From assembly GCA_963734625.1 (NCBI GenBank), contig CAVTHW010000007.1, positions 9,236-73,235 of the forward strand: a stretch of 64,000 nucleotides of DNA, read 5' to 3'. The stretch's first letter is position 1. Every line of letters starts with the position of its first letter. This DNA comes from CAVTHW01 sp963734625. Its GTDB lineage: Bacteria > Acidobacteriota > Terriglobia > Bryobacterales > Bryobacteraceae. Positions 61,853-64,000 of this stretch are shown here, piece by piece. The position numbers and the translations under genes were made by a program. Under the pieces are notes generated by a model, which was not told the DNA's origin, did no database searches, and saw only the letters and a list, made by a program, of their open reading frames with translations.

Positions 61853-61885
61853 TGGTGCCTCATTTGGGGCACCGGCCCCGCGCTG
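61853..61885. repeat. dispersed GTGCC...GGCAC motif, copy B
   Basis: TGGTGCCTCATTTGGGGCAC then CGGCCCCGCGCTGG. The core GTGCC (61855-61859) and GGCAC (61868-61872) are inverted around 8 bases. It lies about 100 bases upstream of the histidine kinase start. Near-identical sequence occurs at 60605-60636. Confidence 0.55.
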
Positions 61886-61979
61886 GGATCGCGGGCGAGG
61901 CTTGACCCCAATGAATGAATATTCCGCGCGGCGATACAATCGGGCAGGTGGCACGCGGCGCTGGACAATTCAGGCGGAG

Positions 61980-63076
61980 ATGAGACGAACCGACTTCACC
62001 CAACTCGCGGTACCGGTTGTAGCGATCGCGTTGATCAGCGTGATGTATTACGCGACGCAAGACCAACTGGTGTGGATGCACAACATCCTGCAGCATCTGT
62101 ACTTCGCCCCCATCGCCGCTGCGGCCATCTATTTTGGCTGGAAGGGCGGGATAGGCGCAGCGATCCTTGCCGCGCTATGCTACGCTCCGCACCTCTTGAT
62201 GGGTCTCAACGAGGGGACAGAGCCGCGGCGCTACATTGGCAGTGAAGCCACGGAGATTCTGGATTTCTTCCTTGTGGGGCTCATCGCTGGTATTCTGGCT
62301 GACCGGGAACGCAAGCAGAAAGAATCGCTCCAGCGGACGACGACGCAACTGAACGCCGTCTATCAGGAACTGCAGCAAAACTTTGAGCGGATGAAGCGTT
62401 CCGAGCGGCTCTACGCCATCGGACAACTATCCGCCGGACTCGCCCACGAGGTTCGCAATCCCTTGGCGAGCATCGGTGGGGCGGCGGCCATCCTTAGGAA
62501 GAAACTCCGGGTCAGAGGAGCGGCGGGAGGAGTTTCTGGAGATCATCGAAAAGGAGTGCCTCCGCCTGAATCGCCTGCTCACGAATTTTCTGGAGTTCGC
62601 GCGTCCCCTCCCGCCTCAGTATCAGTTGGCCGAGGTCGGCCCCATTTTGGAATCGGTTGTCGGCCTGGCCGCCCATGCGGTGGGACGTCAGCCAATACAG
62701 TTGCGCACCGATACCGCGCCCGATGTACCTGCAGTCGACATGTGATCCGGAGCAGATCAAACAGGTGCTGTTGAACCTGACGATCAATTCTGTTCAGGCC
62801 ATGCCAGAAGGCGGGGAGATCGTTCTTTCGACGCGGGTGGATGGCGCCCGGGTTGTCATAGAAGTGAAGGACCAAGGGCCCGGAATCAGTCCCGAACACC
62901 TCGATAAGATTTTCGATCCTTTCTTCACGACGAAGGACACCGGAACAGGGCTTGGGCTCTCGGTGGCGCACCAGATCGTGAGCCAGCATGGAGGCATCCT
63001 GAACGCGAAAAACAATACCGACCGTGGCGCTACGTTTAGCCTGTTCCTGCCGATCCAGCACGGGAGAGTCCTATGA
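61980..63076 (+). pseudogene. sensor histidine kinase, frameshifted twice
   Basis: From MRRTDFTQLAVPVVAIALIS the protein has several membrane helices (to about residue 115). A coiled coil follows, then the phospho-accepting H-box LSAGLAHEVRNPLASIGGAA. The frame shifts near 62512 (next frame SEERREEFLEIIEKECLRLN and LLTNFLEFARPLPPQYQLAE) and again near 62740 (CDPEQIKQVLLNLTINSVQA, DQGPGIS, GTGLGLSVAHQIV). All catalytic boxes (H, N, G1, G2) are present, so the mended kinase should work. Its stop overlaps the next regulator's start (ATGA), marking them as a pair. Signal unknown. Confidence 0.85.
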
Positions 63077-64000
63077 GTCGCGGACGTATTCTTGTGGTCG
63101 ATGACGACGAAAGCCTGCGTCGTGTCATGCAAGTCCAGCTAGAGGACCTTGGCTACGACGTCGCAACCGCCGCCGACGGCGATTCGGCTCTTGGATCGTT
63201 GCAGTTGTCCACTCGGGAACTGGTGATCTCAGATCTGAAGATGCCCGGCATGTCCGGCATCGACCTGCTCGAGAAGGTGCGCGCCGGCTATCCGGAGACC
63301 ATCGTCGTCGTTGTCACAGCTTTTGGGACCGTCGAGACCGCGGTGGAAGCCATGAAGCTGGGTGCTTATGACTACATCACGAAGCCCGTGCATCCCGATG
63401 CGCTGGAACTGTGCGTTGGCAAGGCGCTTCAGCACCTTCGCTTGCTGGAGGAAGTCCGTACCCTCCGCAGCACACTGGACCAGAAGTACGGATTCGAGAA
63501 CATCCTGGGCCGGTCTGACGCCCTGCTTTATGTGCTGGATCAGACGGCGCGCGCCGCTCAAACCGACGCCACCGTGTTGATTCACGGGGAAACGGGAACA
63601 GGCAAGGAACTCCTGGCCAAAGCCATCCACTTCAACAGCGCCCGTAAAGACCGCCCCTTCGTGACGATTAACTGCGGAGCCATTCCCAGAGAGTTGCTCG
63701 AATCGGAGCTTTTCGGCCACGTCAAAGGGGCCTTTACAGGTGCGGTTGCGGATAAGAAGGGGAAGATCGAGACCGCCGATCGCGGGACCGTGTTTCTCGA
63801 CGAAATCGGGGAGATGCCGCTTGAACTTCAAGTGAAGCTCCTGCGGTTGATTCAACAAGGAGAACTCGACAAGGTTGGCGCGACGGGGACCATCAACGTC
63901 AATGTCAGGATCGTAGCGGCGACGCATCGGGACTTGAAGGCCATGATCGAGGACGGCACATTCCGCGAGGACCTCTACTACCGGCTCTCCGTGATCCCGC
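63073..64000 (+). CDS. NtrC-family sigma-54-dependent response regulator (3'-truncated by window end)
   Basis: 309 residues are visible before the window ends. Receiver domain: ILVVDDDESLRRVMQ, phospho-acceptor Asp54 in ISDLKMPGMSG, Lys104 in YITKPVHPD. AAA+ domain: Walker A HGETGTGKEL (about 171-180), GAFTGA in HVKGAFTGAV, Walker B RGTVFLDEIGEMPLELQ, and DLYYRLSVIP at the edge. The HTH end lies beyond. It is the cognate regulator of the overlapping kinase and should activate sigma-54 promoters; no target promoter is identified. Confidence 0.93.
   Translation, partial: MSRGRILVVDDDESLRRVMQVQLEDLGYDVATAADGDSALGSLQLSTRELVISDLKMPGMSGIDLLEKVRAGYPETIVVVVTAFGTVETAVEAMKLGAYDYITKPVHPDALELCVGKALQHLRLLEEVRTLRSTLDQKYGFENILGRSDALLYVLDQTARAAQTDATVLIHGETGTGKELLAKAIHFNSARKDRPFVTINCGAIPRELLESELFGHVKGAFTGAVADKKGKIETADRGTVFLDEIGEMPLELQVKLLRLIQQGELDKVGATGTINVNVRIVAATHRDLKAMIEDGTFREDLYYRLSVIP

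Overview
This window is high-GC bacterial chromosome. The mix of families suggests an acidobacterium close to Bryobacterales/Solibacter: several M48 metalloproteases, many PQQ-like beta-propellers without dehydrogenase features, SYLF, DUF1080 and DUF2934 proteins, CHAD, and NtrC-type regulators. No rRNA or complete tRNA is present, so the placement is inference.

Layout. 1-7.4 kb: an ABC exporter tail, a secreted unknown protein, a tiny membrane protein, a PLD-like protein, a metallophosphoesterase next to a CHAD protein, and an NtrC-family regulator. 7.7-18.9 kb: cell-envelope and housekeeping genes (SYLF, OmpA-like coiled-coil protein, purS, glmS, yjbQ, a ComEA-like protein, mscL, a HerA-like ATPase, an M48 protease). 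18.9-22.7 kb: an IS1634-type element between a broken and an intact copy of related sequence. 22.7-32.5 kb: GH5, a second M48 protease, a Kef-type antiporter, msrA-photolyase-NAD(P)-binding protein, M23 and L,D-transpeptidase.

32.6-47.1 kb is the most interesting part. Two divergent gene strings meet at about 41.85 kb. The minus string runs lipoate ligase, Tat-type PQQ-like propeller, NHL propeller, Tat-type ferredoxin, NapH-like membrane Fe-S protein, membrane-anchored NuoE-like protein, NuoF-like protein and a GltD-like multi-Fe-S flavoprotein. The plus string runs GcvH-like lipoyl protein, CobW-type GTPase and three propeller proteins. Together they look like an envelope-associated NAD(P)H/Fe-S electron-transfer system with its own lipoyl carrier.

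47-59 kb is accessory: a further propeller, a DUF1080 protein, then two gene modules (GT8/GMC/phosphodiesterase, and a TOTE-type primase-helicase with an AlbA_2 ATPase) separated by three copies of a repeat carrying the 3' end of a tRNA gene. 59-64 kb: a zinc-ribbon protein, a DUF454-like protein, HtpX, a DUF2934 protein, a membrane-anchored unknown protein, and a histidine kinase with an NtrC-family regulator cut off by the window end.

At least ten genes that should be continuous are split by single-base shifts. Many affect conserved genes with both halves intact, so assembly indels are a likely cause. Those genes are listed with full extents and the shift position.
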